Below, piece by piece: positions 16,469 to 25,200 of a stretch of DNA of 64,000 bases (within the stretch, counting starts at the first letter, position 1; each line of letters starts with the position of its first letter). Source of the stretch: Oscillospiraceae bacterium (GTDB lineage: Bacteria > Bacillota > Clostridia > Oscillospirales > CAG-272); assembly GCA_015063905.1 (NCBI GenBank), contig SVTF01000006.1, positions 1 to 64,000 of the forward strand, read 5' to 3'. The notes beneath the pieces were generated by a model, which was given only the letters and a program-made list of their open reading frames with translations, made no database searches and was not told the origin of the DNA. Position numbers and translations under genes: made by a program.

Positions 16469-17046
16469 TAGTTATACTGTCCGCATCGGCTATCATAATT
16501 TGCGCCAACACATTACCTTCGCCGTCCGTTGATGTGCTGATCAAAAATTCCATTGCGGTGGCGATTGGCGTAGTGGCAATTATAGCCATAGACGCGCTAT
16601 CGGCACTGATCATCCGCCGTCTGTTTCCCAAACGCTTGTTTTCACCCCAGGTAAAGCTATTTTCGGTGACTAAAAAGGAGCATCTTTTTTACAATAAGTT
16701 TGCTATCAAGCATTGGAAAGACCGCGTGCCACAGCTTGGAATTTTTACGGGATTTGACAAAGGCAAGATCAAAAGCATAAGTGAAACACAATATCTGGAG
16801 CGCTTTTTGCTGGAAGCAAATTACGGCGTAGCCATTCATTTGGCGAACGGGATTCTGGGATTTTTTATCGCATTTATTCCCGCCTGCTCCGCGCCTTTTG
16901 TGTGGATCCCCATTTTTGCCGTAAATCTCATCCTCAGTCTTATGCCGTTTGCTATTCTGAGATACAACTCCTATACATTATTAAGGTTATACAAGCGCAG
17001 TCAAGCATCTCACAGCAAAAGCATCGAAAAAGTAAAGGATAATTAG
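16456..17046 (+). CDS. CrtO-like membrane acyltransferase family protein
   Basis: 196 aa. ATG 16456 overlaps the end of the previous gene by 13 nt and has GGAGAAG upstream; the longer frame would overlap far more. Two hydrophobic segments open the protein and two more lie near the C-terminus. The central block (HWKDRVPQLGIFTGFDK, then YLERFLLEANYG) recalls the glycosyl-4,4'-diaponeurosporenoate acyltransferase (CrtO) family, which in Staphylococcus finishes the carotenoid glycolipid staphyloxanthin. No carotenoid genes are in the window, so here it more likely acylates another glycolipid. The family call is from memory and moderate. Confidence 0.6.
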   Translation: MLYLIVILSASAIIICANTLPSPSVDVLIKNSIAVAIGVVAIIAIDALSALIIRRLFPKRLFSPQVKLFSVTKKEHLFYNKFAIKHWKDRVPQLGIFTGFDKGKIKSISETQYLERFLLEANYGVAIHLANGILGFFIAFIPACSAPFVWIPIFAVNLILSLMPFAILRYNSYTLLRLYKRSQASHSKSIEKVKDN

Positions 17047-17049
17047 ATT

Positions 17050-17631
17050 ATGAACAAAGTGTTCTTATTTATCAGAGTAATAACAGTTCCGCACATATTT
17101 GCGCTCTTACTCTTAACACTGGTATACATTGTACATCCCCAATATTTCGCAAGTATTTGGTTTTTGCTTGCCGGAATACTGTTTTTAACTGTTCTCCCCT
17201 TGCTCGCATATCCTTTGCAAAAGCACATTGCGCGTTACAAGGACCGCGGACGCGAGGGTCAACGGAAGCTTGCCATGATATTTTCATCGTTGGGATACGT
17301 TTTGGGCACGGCAGTTGTCTTTATTTTTGAAACGCCGTTGCAGCTTCGCATGATATTTGTCGAGTACCTGCTTTGCGGAATAGCCATACTTGTATCAGAC
17401 AAGGTCTTTAAGCTAAAGGCGAGCGGTCACGCGTGCGGTATCGTTGGTCCCGTCGCTATGCTTATTTATCTCCAAATGTATATTCCCGCCATTGTTGGCG
17501 CGCTCCTGATAATACCCGTTTACGTATCAAGCATAAAGACAAAGCAACACACACCCACTCAGCTTATAATAGGTAGCGCGATCCCAATAATCATGCTCGT
17601 GATCGATCATCTGATATTTCATCTTTTGTAA
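17050..17631 (+). CDS. PAP2-like integral membrane protein
   Basis: 193 aa, about six hydrophobic segments. The start lies 3 nt after the previous stop, with AAAGGA upstream. SGHACG near residue 125 resembles the SGH motif of PAP2 lipid phosphatases, and the His of TKQHTPTQ could be the second-motif His, but the partner Asp is Gln and the first KxxxxxxRP motif is not clear. It may be a divergent phosphatase or an inactive relative. As last gene of the GT8/PlsC/CrtO-like operon it probably takes part in handling a lipid intermediate. Confidence 0.55.
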   Translation: MNKVFLFIRVITVPHIFALLLLTLVYIVHPQYFASIWFLLAGILFLTVLPLLAYPLQKHIARYKDRGREGQRKLAMIFSSLGYVLGTAVVFIFETPLQLRMIFVEYLLCGIAILVSDKVFKLKASGHACGIVGPVAMLIYLQMYIPAIVGALLIIPVYVSSIKTKQHTPTQLIIGSAIPIIMLVIDHLIFHLL

Positions 17632-17639
17632 TAAAAAAG

Positions 17640-17669
17640 CACGGAAGCACAAATGTGCTTCCGTGTTTT
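17640..17669. terminator. Bidirectional terminator between converging operons
   Basis: CACGGAAGCAC pairs with GTGCTTCCGTG around AAAT. It is flanked by an A-run on the left and a T-run on the right, so it ends both the lipid operon (plus) and the pepF-xre transcript (minus). Confidence 0.9.
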
Positions 17670-17671
17670 AA

Positions 17672-18298
17672 TTATTTTTTGCGTCCGATTATTGACCATA
17701 AAGCCACAATGAGCTGGCCGGGAATACCAAGAAGGTAGATCTGCCACAGATTGAAGCCTCCTACAAGTATGGACAAATGCACCGACAAAAGCACAGACCA
17801 CATAAGTCCCGACACTATAAGGTAATTTCTGCGGCGGTTGTGCCAAATTGAGTTGAACACCAGCCAAACTATCATGGAAGCCACTATCGCATAGCCGAAA
17901 ATCAGAAAATTGGCATTGGTGCGGTTGAGTGAAGCGTCAAAAATAACAAACAAGAGAGTAGCTATCACCCAAACAAGCAAAACGCTCATTCCTGTCACTA
18001 CGCGATGCATGCGATGCTTCTTGGCGTCCCTGGCATATTGGGGAACCTCCGCGTCTGCTAAAGCCTGCTCCGTTTTTGGCTCCGGGTGATCCTCGGTTAT
18101 AAGATAATCCACTGTGACGTCAAATATATCCGCAATTTCCTTAAGCACAACGATATCGGGAACGGATTCTCCTCTTTCCCATTTCGACACAGCCTTGTCC
18201 GAATAGTTCAGCTTTTCGGCAAGCTCTATTTGCGTCATACCGCTCCGCTTTCGAAGCATTACGATATTTTTTGATATTATAAGCTTTATATCTTCCAT
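17672..18298 (-). CDS. XRE-family regulator fused to a four-helix membrane domain
   Basis: 208 aa. Residues ~7-62 form a Cro/C1-type helix-turn-helix (MTQIELAEKLNYSDKAVSKWERG). After a ~35-residue acidic linker come four hydrophobic segments ending in a charged tail. Such proteins are thought to tie DNA binding to a membrane signal; the signal is unknown. GGAG lies 8 nt before the ATG. It follows the S26 peptidase by 18 nt and is the last gene of the pepF-pqqD-S26 transcript, so it may regulate that unit. Confidence 0.9.
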   Translation of the reverse strand: MEDIKLIISKNIVMLRKRSGMTQIELAEKLNYSDKAVSKWERGESVPDIVVLKEIADIFDVTVDYLITEDHPEPKTEQALADAEVPQYARDAKKHRMHRVVTGMSVLLVWVIATLLFVIFDASLNRTNANFLIFGYAIVASMIVWLVFNSIWHNRRRNYLIVSGLMWSVLLSVHLSILVGGFNLWQIYLLGIPGQLIVALWSIIGRKK

Positions 18299-18316
18299 CT
18301 ATGTATCTCCATGGCA

Positions 18317-18748
18317 TCATTCCGCGCGTTTTCGGGCAAACAAGAATTTTAGCCTAAGCTTTAGAGAAACGAACGGGTGCGCGGCGCATATCATTACACA
18401 ATATGCGCGATATGACAGTTTATTCATATCTACCCTTTTATCTTTTCTGTAAAACTCCACAAGTTTCCCAAGTATATCCGCGTCGGTTATGCCGAATTCC
18501 TTTTTGATGCAATTATCGCCTCGTATAACGTACGAATCGGGCAATACCTTTATCACTCGGTGAAGCACGTAGCTATCTCCCCTGCGATAAAGCGCGACGT
18601 CGTATTTTTTCAGCCGTTCTTTTGCTGGCTTTATAACTATAGTATCGCGCCTATCACGAAGCATGGGAACCATGCTGACACCCGACGTTGTACTGACGTA
18701 AACGCCTTGCTCACCAAGTATTTTTTCTATATTTGCTATGTCACTCAT
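18317..18748 (-). CDS. S24/S26-type serine peptidase (SipW-like)
   Basis: 143 aa. GVSMVPML carries the likely nucleophile Ser25 (family SxMxP motif). YVLHRVI carries His63 and RGDN follows. A His instead of Lys at the general-base position is the pattern of SipW/ER-type signal peptidases. There is no N-terminal anchor; one weakly hydrophobic stretch lies near residue 115. The start overlaps the PqqD stop by 4 nt (ATGA), so the two are translationally coupled. A PqqD-peptidase pair suggests work on a small peptide, but the substrate is not shown. Confidence 0.82.
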   Translation of the reverse strand: MSDIANIEKILGEQGVYVSTTSGVSMVPMLRDRRDTIVIKPAKERLKKYDVALYRRGDSYVLHRVIKVLPDSYVIRGDNCIKKEFGITDADILGKLVEFYRKDKRVDMNKLSYRAYCVMICAAHPFVSLKLRLKFLFARKRAE

Positions 18749-19011
18749 ATCTCGATCAGTCCGTTTTCAAGGAACATGTCTATGCTCTTTTGAACGTCTG
18801 TCTCTATCAGTTCGCGCTCCGCGTTATACTGCTCGAGCATAGCGTCAACGATCTGTTCCTTGGAATACCCTTTACCTATATAGCTCCAGATCTTGGCGGC
18901 AGATTCATTCAACTGTACCATGCCGCGAAAATCACGGCTTGCCGCGCCAACGGCTATAATTACGTTATTGCCCATTACCTCGCGCAAAACGAATCCTTCT
19001 TTGATCTTCAA
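18745..19011 (-). CDS. PqqD-family peptide-binding protein
   Basis: 88 aa from a TTG at 19009-19011, chosen because AAAGGAGA lies at ideal distance; the frame upstream overlaps pepF. The sequence has the PqqD winged-helix pattern: IKEGFVLREVMGNNVII, LNESAAKIWSYI, then YSKEQIVDAML and a C-terminal FLENGLIEI. PqqD proteins bind the leader of a precursor peptide and present it to a modifying enzyme. No radical SAM partner is adjacent. It lies between pepF (25 nt upstream) and the S26 peptidase (4-nt overlap). The 41-residue peptides at 22098 and 28341 are the nearest candidate clients. Confidence 0.85.
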   Translation of the reverse strand: MKIKEGFVLREVMGNNVIIAVGAASRDFRGMVQLNESAAKIWSYIGKGYSKEQIVDAMLEQYNAERELIETDVQKSIDMFLENGLIEI

Positions 19012-19036
19012 GATAAACTCTCCTTTAAGATTTTTA

Positions 19037-20815
19037 TCAGTCAAGCGCCTCAAACTCTTCAAGCGCGGACTTGAAGGACGCCATGCAAGAATCGAACGCA
19101 TCCATGCATGTAAGGTCAACGCCCGCAAGCTTCAAAAGCTCAACGGGGCTATCCGAACCGCCAGAGGACAAGAACTTGAAGTAATCGTCAACTGCAGTCT
19201 GACCCTCGTTATATATGCGCTCCGCGATAGAAACTGCGGAAATAATACCCGTTGCATACTTATAAACGTAGAACGCGCGATAGAAGTGAGGAATTCTTGC
19301 CCACTCGTAAGCGATCTCGTCGTCGGAAACCACGCTTCTGCCGTAGTATTTCTTGTTAAGATCGTGATAGGCCTTGCAAAGTGCTTCCTTGGTGAGAGGC
19401 TGTCCCTTTTCACACATGTCGTGTGCGATGTATTCAAACTCTGCAAACTGAGTCTGGCGGAACAGAGTACCCTTGAGCATATCCATATAATAGGAAAGCA
19501 GATACTTCTTGAGCTTTTCGTCCTCGGTGGTCTTCATAAGATGCTTTAGCAAAAGCACTTCGTTGACCGTACTTGCGACCTCTGCAACAAAGATCTTATA
19601 GTCTGCCTTCTCCTGGGGCTGATTTCTCTCGGAGAAGTAGGAGTGCATAGCGTGACCAAGCTCGTGAGCCAAGGTGAACACGTCGCCCGTGGTCTTCTGA
19701 TAGTTGAGCAGTACGTAGGGGTGCTTGAGGCCGTAAACGGAGTTAGAATACGCTCCGCTTCTCTTGCCCGCGGTCTCCTCAACGTCGATCCAGCCGTTAT
19801 CGTGAGCCTCCTGGAGCAACTCCTGGTATCTTTCGCCGAGGGGCGAAAGTCCCTCTTTTACAAGCTTGAATGCGTCCTCATAGTCCAGCTTAAGCTCCGC
19901 ATCTTCAACGGGAGATACGTAAACGTCATACATGTGCATGGACTTGAGTCCCATGAGCTTTTTCTTATCTCTGTAATAGCGATGAAGAAGCGGGAGTCCT
20001 TTCTTTACACTGCGGAGAAGATTCTTATATACCTTTACGTCAACGTCCTCGCGAGCCATGCTCATCTCAAGCGCAGAGCCGTATTTTCTCGTACGAGCAA
20101 GGAACACGTCCTTTTCAACGTTACCCGAATAAGCCGCGGTTATGGTGTTGATAAGACCGATATACGCCTTATAGTACGCGCGGAACGCCTCGCGTCTTAC
20201 CTTGCGGTCGGGATGGTGGAGCAATACTCCGTACATACCGTGAGTTACCTGAACCTTCTCGCCGTCCACCTTGATGGTGGGATAGGGGAAGTCTGCGTTG
20301 TCGATCATGCCGAATATCTTCTGGAAACCGCCGAAAATGGTTCCTTCCTGTGAAAGCATAGCCTCGATCTCCTTGGAGAGAACGTGTGGCTTGCTCTTGA
20401 TGGTCTGGCGGATGGTGTAATCGTAGTCGGCAAATCTCTCATCCTTCATAAGTGACTCAAGATACTCTGTAGGAAGTGCGGTAAGCTCAGGATTTACAAA
20501 GGATACCGCGCCCGCAAACTGCATCCAGATAAGCTCAACGCGGGAATCAAGCGCCATAGCGTCACCGTTTCTCGTATCCTCGTCGTGCCACATAGACGCA
20601 TAGACTGCCAGATGGCTGAGCTTATAAGAAACCTTGTTTATCGCTTCAAGACATTCAAGAAGCGTGTCGGGATCTGAAAGCTTGCCCTCGTACTTTGAAA
20701 AGTCAAGCATGCCTTCAAGCTCCTCATATGTTTTATTCCATTCGTCAACTGTCTCAAAAATGTCCGAGAGTCTCCATTTGAGATTTTCGGGAACGTCACA
20801 TCTGTTTTTTGCCAT
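19037..20815 (-). CDS. pepF: Oligoendopeptidase F (M3B family)
   Basis: 592 aa, typical PepF length. It is a cytoplasmic zinc metallopeptidase that cuts medium-sized oligopeptides. The HExxH site is HELGHAMHSYF near residue 387, with the third ligand Glu in the following EVASTVNEVLL helix. GGAGG lies 9 nt before the ATG and a strong promoter at 20869-20897. It heads the pepF-pqqD-S26-xre transcript. PepF can be general housekeeping, but its place before pqqD makes a link to peptide processing possible. Confidence 0.96.
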   Translation of the reverse strand: MAKNRCDVPENLKWRLSDIFETVDEWNKTYEELEGMLDFSKYEGKLSDPDTLLECLEAINKVSYKLSHLAVYASMWHDEDTRNGDAMALDSRVELIWMQFAGAVSFVNPELTALPTEYLESLMKDERFADYDYTIRQTIKSKPHVLSKEIEAMLSQEGTIFGGFQKIFGMIDNADFPYPTIKVDGEKVQVTHGMYGVLLHHPDRKVRREAFRAYYKAYIGLINTITAAYSGNVEKDVFLARTRKYGSALEMSMAREDVDVKVYKNLLRSVKKGLPLLHRYYRDKKKLMGLKSMHMYDVYVSPVEDAELKLDYEDAFKLVKEGLSPLGERYQELLQEAHDNGWIDVEETAGKRSGAYSNSVYGLKHPYVLLNYQKTTGDVFTLAHELGHAMHSYFSERNQPQEKADYKIFVAEVASTVNEVLLLKHLMKTTEDEKLKKYLLSYYMDMLKGTLFRQTQFAEFEYIAHDMCEKGQPLTKEALCKAYHDLNKKYYGRSVVSDDEIAYEWARIPHFYRAFYVYKYATGIISAVSIAERIYNEGQTAVDDYFKFLSSGGSDSPVELLKLAGVDLTCMDAFDSCMASFKSALEEFEALD

Positions 20816-20868
20816 TTTTTATGTCCTCCGTTATTGATTTCTATCCATATATTAAACATATATAGCTA

Positions 20869-20897
20869 ATTATAACATTTTCGCCCGCTTTTTGCAA
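20869..20897 (-). promoter_or_regulatory. Promoter of the pepF-pqqD-S26-xre transcript
   Basis: Minus strand TTGCAA, 17 bp, TATAAT, with extended TG before the -10. Confidence 0.8.
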
Positions 20898-20957
20898 TAG
20901 AAAACGCCCAAATTTCCAAAAAATCAAATGACATAAGGGTTTTTGGCACCAAAACTA

Positions 20958-20986
20958 TTGACGAATCAGCCCTTATCTGCTATAAT
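20958..20986 (+). promoter_or_regulatory. Promoter of asnA
   Basis: TTGACG at 20958, 17 bp, TATAAT at 20981-20986; about 31 nt of leader to the GGAGG of asnA. Confidence 0.85.
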
Positions 20987-21023
20987 TTATCTATTGAATT
21001 ACAATTGACGTGCGGAGGCAAAC

Positions 21024-22034
21024 ATGAAAAAGCAGAGCTATATTCCCGCAGGCTACAAGCCCCCACTTGACGCGTACGACACTCAGCGCGCCATAGCCTT
21101 TATTAAAAACACCTTTCAGGACGAGTTTTCAAAGGTGCTTAATCTTAAAAGAGTATCCGCTCCCCTGTTTGTAAGCGAGCAGAGCGGTCTTAACGATAAC
21201 CTGAGCGGAGTCGAGCGCCCCGTTTCCTTTGACGTGCCCGCGATCGGTCTTGACGCGCAGGTCGTTCATTCCTTGGCAAAATGGAAGCGCCTTGCTCTCA
21301 AACGCTACGGATTCAGCATTGGAAACGGTCTTTATACCGATATGAACGCGATACGCCGTGACGAAGAGCTTGATAACGTCCACTCGATATACGTTGACCA
21401 ATGGGACTGGGAAAAGGTCATTACCGAGGACAACAGGAACCTCGACTACCTTATGCTCATAGTTCGTTCCATAGTCAAAGCCATATGCAACACCTGCGAT
21501 CTGCTCCACGTGCGCTATCCTCAGCTCAAGACCAAGCTTTGTCCCGACGTTGCTTTTATTACCACGCAGGAGCTTGAGGATATGTATCCCACGCTAACCC
21601 CCTCCGAGCGTGAAAATGAGTTCCTGCGCCAAAATAAGACTGCGTTTATTATGCAGATCGGCGGAGTGCTCCGTTCGGGCAAGCCGCATGACAGCCGCGC
21701 TCCCGACTATGACGATTGGCAGCTAAACGGCGATATTTTCTTTTGGGATGACGTGCTTTCGCGCGCGCTTGAGATATCTTCGATGGGAATACGCGTTGAC
21801 GCCAAATCTCTCGACCGTCAGTTAACGATCTCGTGCTGCGATGACCGCCGCGCGCTTCCCTTCCATCAGATGCTGCTCCATGACGAGCTGCCCCTGACCA
21901 TCGGCGGAGGTATCGGACAGAGTCGCCTCTGTATGCTTATGATGGGCTGCGCACACATAGGCGAGGTTCAATCCAGCCTTTGGGATGCGGAAACGGTACG
22001 CGTTTGCGAGCAAAACAACGTTCCACTGCTTTGA
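21024..22034 (+). CDS. asnA: Aspartate-ammonia ligase (asparagine synthetase A)
   Basis: 336 aa, usual AsnA length. It makes asparagine from aspartate, ammonia and ATP, and has a class II tRNA-synthetase fold. Characteristic segments: FVSEQSGLNDNLSGVERPV near the N-terminus, DAQVVHSLAKWKRLAL, GLYTDMNAIRRDE, and the C-terminal GGGIGQSRLCMLM. GGAGG lies 7 nt before the ATG. It is a single gene converging on the peptide-1 unit. Nothing unusual is seen. Confidence 0.97.
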   Translation: MKKQSYIPAGYKPPLDAYDTQRAIAFIKNTFQDEFSKVLNLKRVSAPLFVSEQSGLNDNLSGVERPVSFDVPAIGLDAQVVHSLAKWKRLALKRYGFSIGNGLYTDMNAIRRDEELDNVHSIYVDQWDWEKVITEDNRNLDYLMLIVRSIVKAICNTCDLLHVRYPQLKTKLCPDVAFITTQELEDMYPTLTPSERENEFLRQNKTAFIMQIGGVLRSGKPHDSRAPDYDDWQLNGDIFFWDDVLSRALEISSMGIRVDAKSLDRQLTISCCDDRRALPFHQMLLHDELPLTIGGGIGQSRLCMLMMGCAHIGEVQSSLWDAETVRVCEQNNVPLL

Positions 22035-22047
22035 TAAGATAATCATT

Positions 22048-22084
22048 AAAAAACACTCCCGAGTACCTTTCGGCACTCGGGAGT
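22048..22084 (-). terminator. Terminator of the giant-protein-2/peptide-1 unit
   Basis: Minus strand ACTCCCGAGT pairs with ACTCGGGAGT around GCCGAAAGGT (which can extend the stem), then a TTTTTT run. It begins 14 nt after the peptide stop codon and may also slow plus-strand transcripts from asnA. Confidence 0.9.
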
Positions 22085-22097
22085 ATTCTATTGTCGG

Positions 22098-22223
22098 TCA
22101 AGCACCAACTATAGGTCCTTCCCACGAGATCGTATCCTCGCTAAACGTAATTATATCGTTTTCAACGATGGTAACGATAATCTCGGGAGCTATATATTCC
22201 TTTTTTACATTATCATTTTTCAT
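22098..22223 (-). CDS. 41-residue conserved peptide, copy 1
   Basis: ATG at 22223 with AAGGAGA about 10 nt upstream; stop TGA at 22098. It begins 32 nt after the stop of the giant surface protein on the same transcript. The N-terminal third is charged (KKEYIAPEI), then IIVTIVENDIITFSEDTISW, and it ends EGPIVGA. There is no signal peptide and no Cys. Residues 13-41 are identical to copy 2 (28341-28466), while 13 codons in that stretch differ silently. Strong selection acts on the protein. It may be a precursor peptide (variable N-terminus, invariant C-terminus), a chaperone/adaptor for the giant protein, or a small signalling peptide. Function unknown. Confidence 0.88.
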   Translation of the reverse strand: MKNDNVKKEYIAPEIIVTIVENDIITFSEDTISWEGPIVGA

Positions 22224-22255
22224 AATACTTTTCTCCTTGTATACCGTGTACCACA

Positions 22256-25200
22256 TCACTCTGCGGCAAATATAGACTGCGTGCTGGTACATTCAAATAC
22301 ATCGCCCGCATAGAGTTGCTCCATATAGAAGGGCTCAATGTATATCTTAACGCGTCTTGCATCTGCGCCAAAATAGTCGTAGCTGAAACTACCCCATCCC
22401 GTCGTCGGAACTCTGTCATTTATCTTATAATCGGACATTTCAACGCGAACGTTGATCTTACCTCTGAACTCTGCCCAGGTTACATTCGACGTATCAAACG
22501 TAATACCCGAAGCATTCTGCGCCTGAAAGTCGGGGATCGTAGTCCATGCAAGATTGGTGTTTCTATGCTCGGTAATAATACCCGTTCCAAACTTGATAGC
22601 CAACATAGACGTTGCAGCGCGCTGAATGAATATATCGTCGGTCGCTGTAAACTTGTTGTGAATTACAAGACCGTCCTTGGTCCAAGTATCCGTTTTGACT
22701 CGGTCAAATACCTTTTCGTCAGTCGTGGTGTTTGCGCTGCATCTATTAAGATAGGACTCAACGACTGCCTGAACGCTGTCACAGCCCTTAAGCGCGTAAT
22801 CCTTGCTCATATCAAGCTCCACGCCGTCAACCAGTATCTTAATACTCGTCATATACTCGTCACCGTGCCAGCCGCCGATAAAGTCCGCAGCGGCAGTTCC
22901 CTGACCGTAATTCAGCTTTTCCTGAATTGCTGCTTCTAATTCACACGCTCCCTGAACGGTGGTGTAAAGGAGGTTGAGGTCAGAGTCACAGATGTCAATC
23001 ATAGATATTTTCCAGGAATCAAATTTGGTCGTGTTGTCAACTATACGCTTGAACTCGTATCTTGTGTACTTATCAACGCCGGGCACATTGGAGCGAACGT
23101 ATATATACATATGCTCGCCTGTCTTCTGATAGATAACCTTCTCAGCATTGTCGCCCACGGTATCTATAACGCCCTCAGAGTTAAGGTTCTTGTCAAAGGT
23201 ATTGGATTTCCAATCTGTGTAAATTACGTTGTCATCACCAACCACAGTCGCTACCTCATCCCAGTTATCGCAAATTGCGAAATAAGCTATGTCAAGCCTC
23301 TCGTTGCCAGAGCATTTTTCGCCACTCTGATCTATCAGCATACCAACACAAACGTTGGATACAGCCGTCTGGTTTGCCGCGTAATTAGCCAAGCCGAGCT
23401 TTTCGATGTCAACAACGTACACTACCCATTCATCAGAAATAGCCGCGGTAGGTCTTGAGTCGCCTGTAGTGTATGATGCAACACCCTCGTTATCGTTGTC
23501 ACCGTTAGCGAGGAACCGAAGCTCATCGATATCGTGCGTACGAACCTTGATAACGAAGTACTTACCTGTGCCACCCTTGATGGTATCACCGAGATCTATA
23601 GGATCATTATCGCTACGCTTTCCGTTTACAGAGAATCCGCGCACAGGAGTAATGCTTCCGTTCGTGAACTCGAAAGAAGCACCCGTTCCCATCCTGATGC
23701 TTGAATAGATGAAGCCTTCCTCATCCTGCATAAGCGTTCCAACGGGCTCACATTTTGTGTTTCCGCCGTAGCCTGCTGCCCAGTTGTTATAGAACTGACC
23801 GGGAGCGGAATAATAGTTTACAGAATCGTCAACGGTATTGGTATATACCTTCTTGCAATCCTTGCAGGTATAGGTTACAGTACCGTCTGCCGCAGATGTG
23901 AACTCGGGGCTGCAGAGTACGCAAGAGCCATCAGAGTTCTTCTCAAAGAGAGCGGCATTGTTTGCCCATGCGGTGTAGGAAACGGTCTCACCCTCTCCAA
24001 CGACCTTCTCTACCTCTTCCCAAGAGTCGCAAACTGCGAAGTAGGAAATGTCAACAGATACATTTGTTGTGTTAATATCACCCGAACCGGGTCCATACAT
24101 AAAGCCCGCAGCGAGCTTTGTTCTGGTCGTGTCACCCGCTTCACCGTACGTAGTATTAATTCCCGTAAGAGTTAAAAGATCCTTGATATTAACGACGTAG
24201 GTTACCCATTCGCCGTTCTGTAAATCGGTCCTCAGTCCGAGATAGTTTCCACTAGGCTCTACCTCAGCTACGCTGTCGGACGCAGAAGATAGTCTCCATG
24301 CAAGTGCAGTTACGTTATTAGTTCTCATCTTAAATACGAGATAATTACCCGTACCACCGTTAAGGCTAACAAAGTATCCCTGATTAGGCTTTACATGTCC
24401 GCCGGTTGTAAGAGGCATTGTTCCGCCTCTGGCGGTGATACTAAACGTCTGATAAAGGACTCCGTTGTCATTTTTGATCTTTGTGTCAAGTGATGTAGCA
24501 TACGCGTTCTTGTGAGCAAACTGACCGGGAGCGGTAATATAGTTGATCGAGCTATCATAGGTGAGCTCATCATATACTGTTTTGCATACGGTACATGCAT
24601 AAGTGTATTTATCACCGTCTTTGCTTACGGCAATTGCACATTCATCGCAAGTGCCATCGGGATTAAGGGTTGCCGCAGAGCCGCCTACCCAGGTCTCAAC
24701 AAAAGTGACCTTTTCCTTGCCAACAACTGCCGCGATCTCATCCCAACCGTCACAAATTGCGAAATAAGCTATGTCGAGATATTCGCCGCTTGAGCCGCCG
24801 CCGGGCATACCAAGTCCAACCGCAACCTTTGTAGCGGTGCTGTCATTGGCAACGTACTGAGTAGTACCAAATCCCGATATATCTACAACGTAGATGGTCC
24901 AATCGGTTGCAGACAGCTCGGAGGATACCGTTCTGTTGTCCGTCTTGGTAACGTAGTTACCCCAGGTGTTAGTCTGGTTTCCGCCGTCATCGGTGGAGTT
25001 AAGATACCAGTGCAGGTTGGACATTGCGTTTCCTCTGACCTTCAATACGAAGTAGTTACCCGTACCGCCGTTCAAGGTATCACCCGCATCGACCTGATTA
25101 TGATCATTGTGGAATCCGTTAATGGACAAGCCTCTCTTAGGAGTTATTGTTCCATTAGTGAATTCAAAGTATGCCGCATTGCCCATCGGAATATGCTGAT

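Noticed and set aside
19037..20815. pepF as a dedicated precursor-peptide protease
   Set aside because: PepF is usually a general oligopeptidase; its place before pqqD is suggestive but not enough to rename it.
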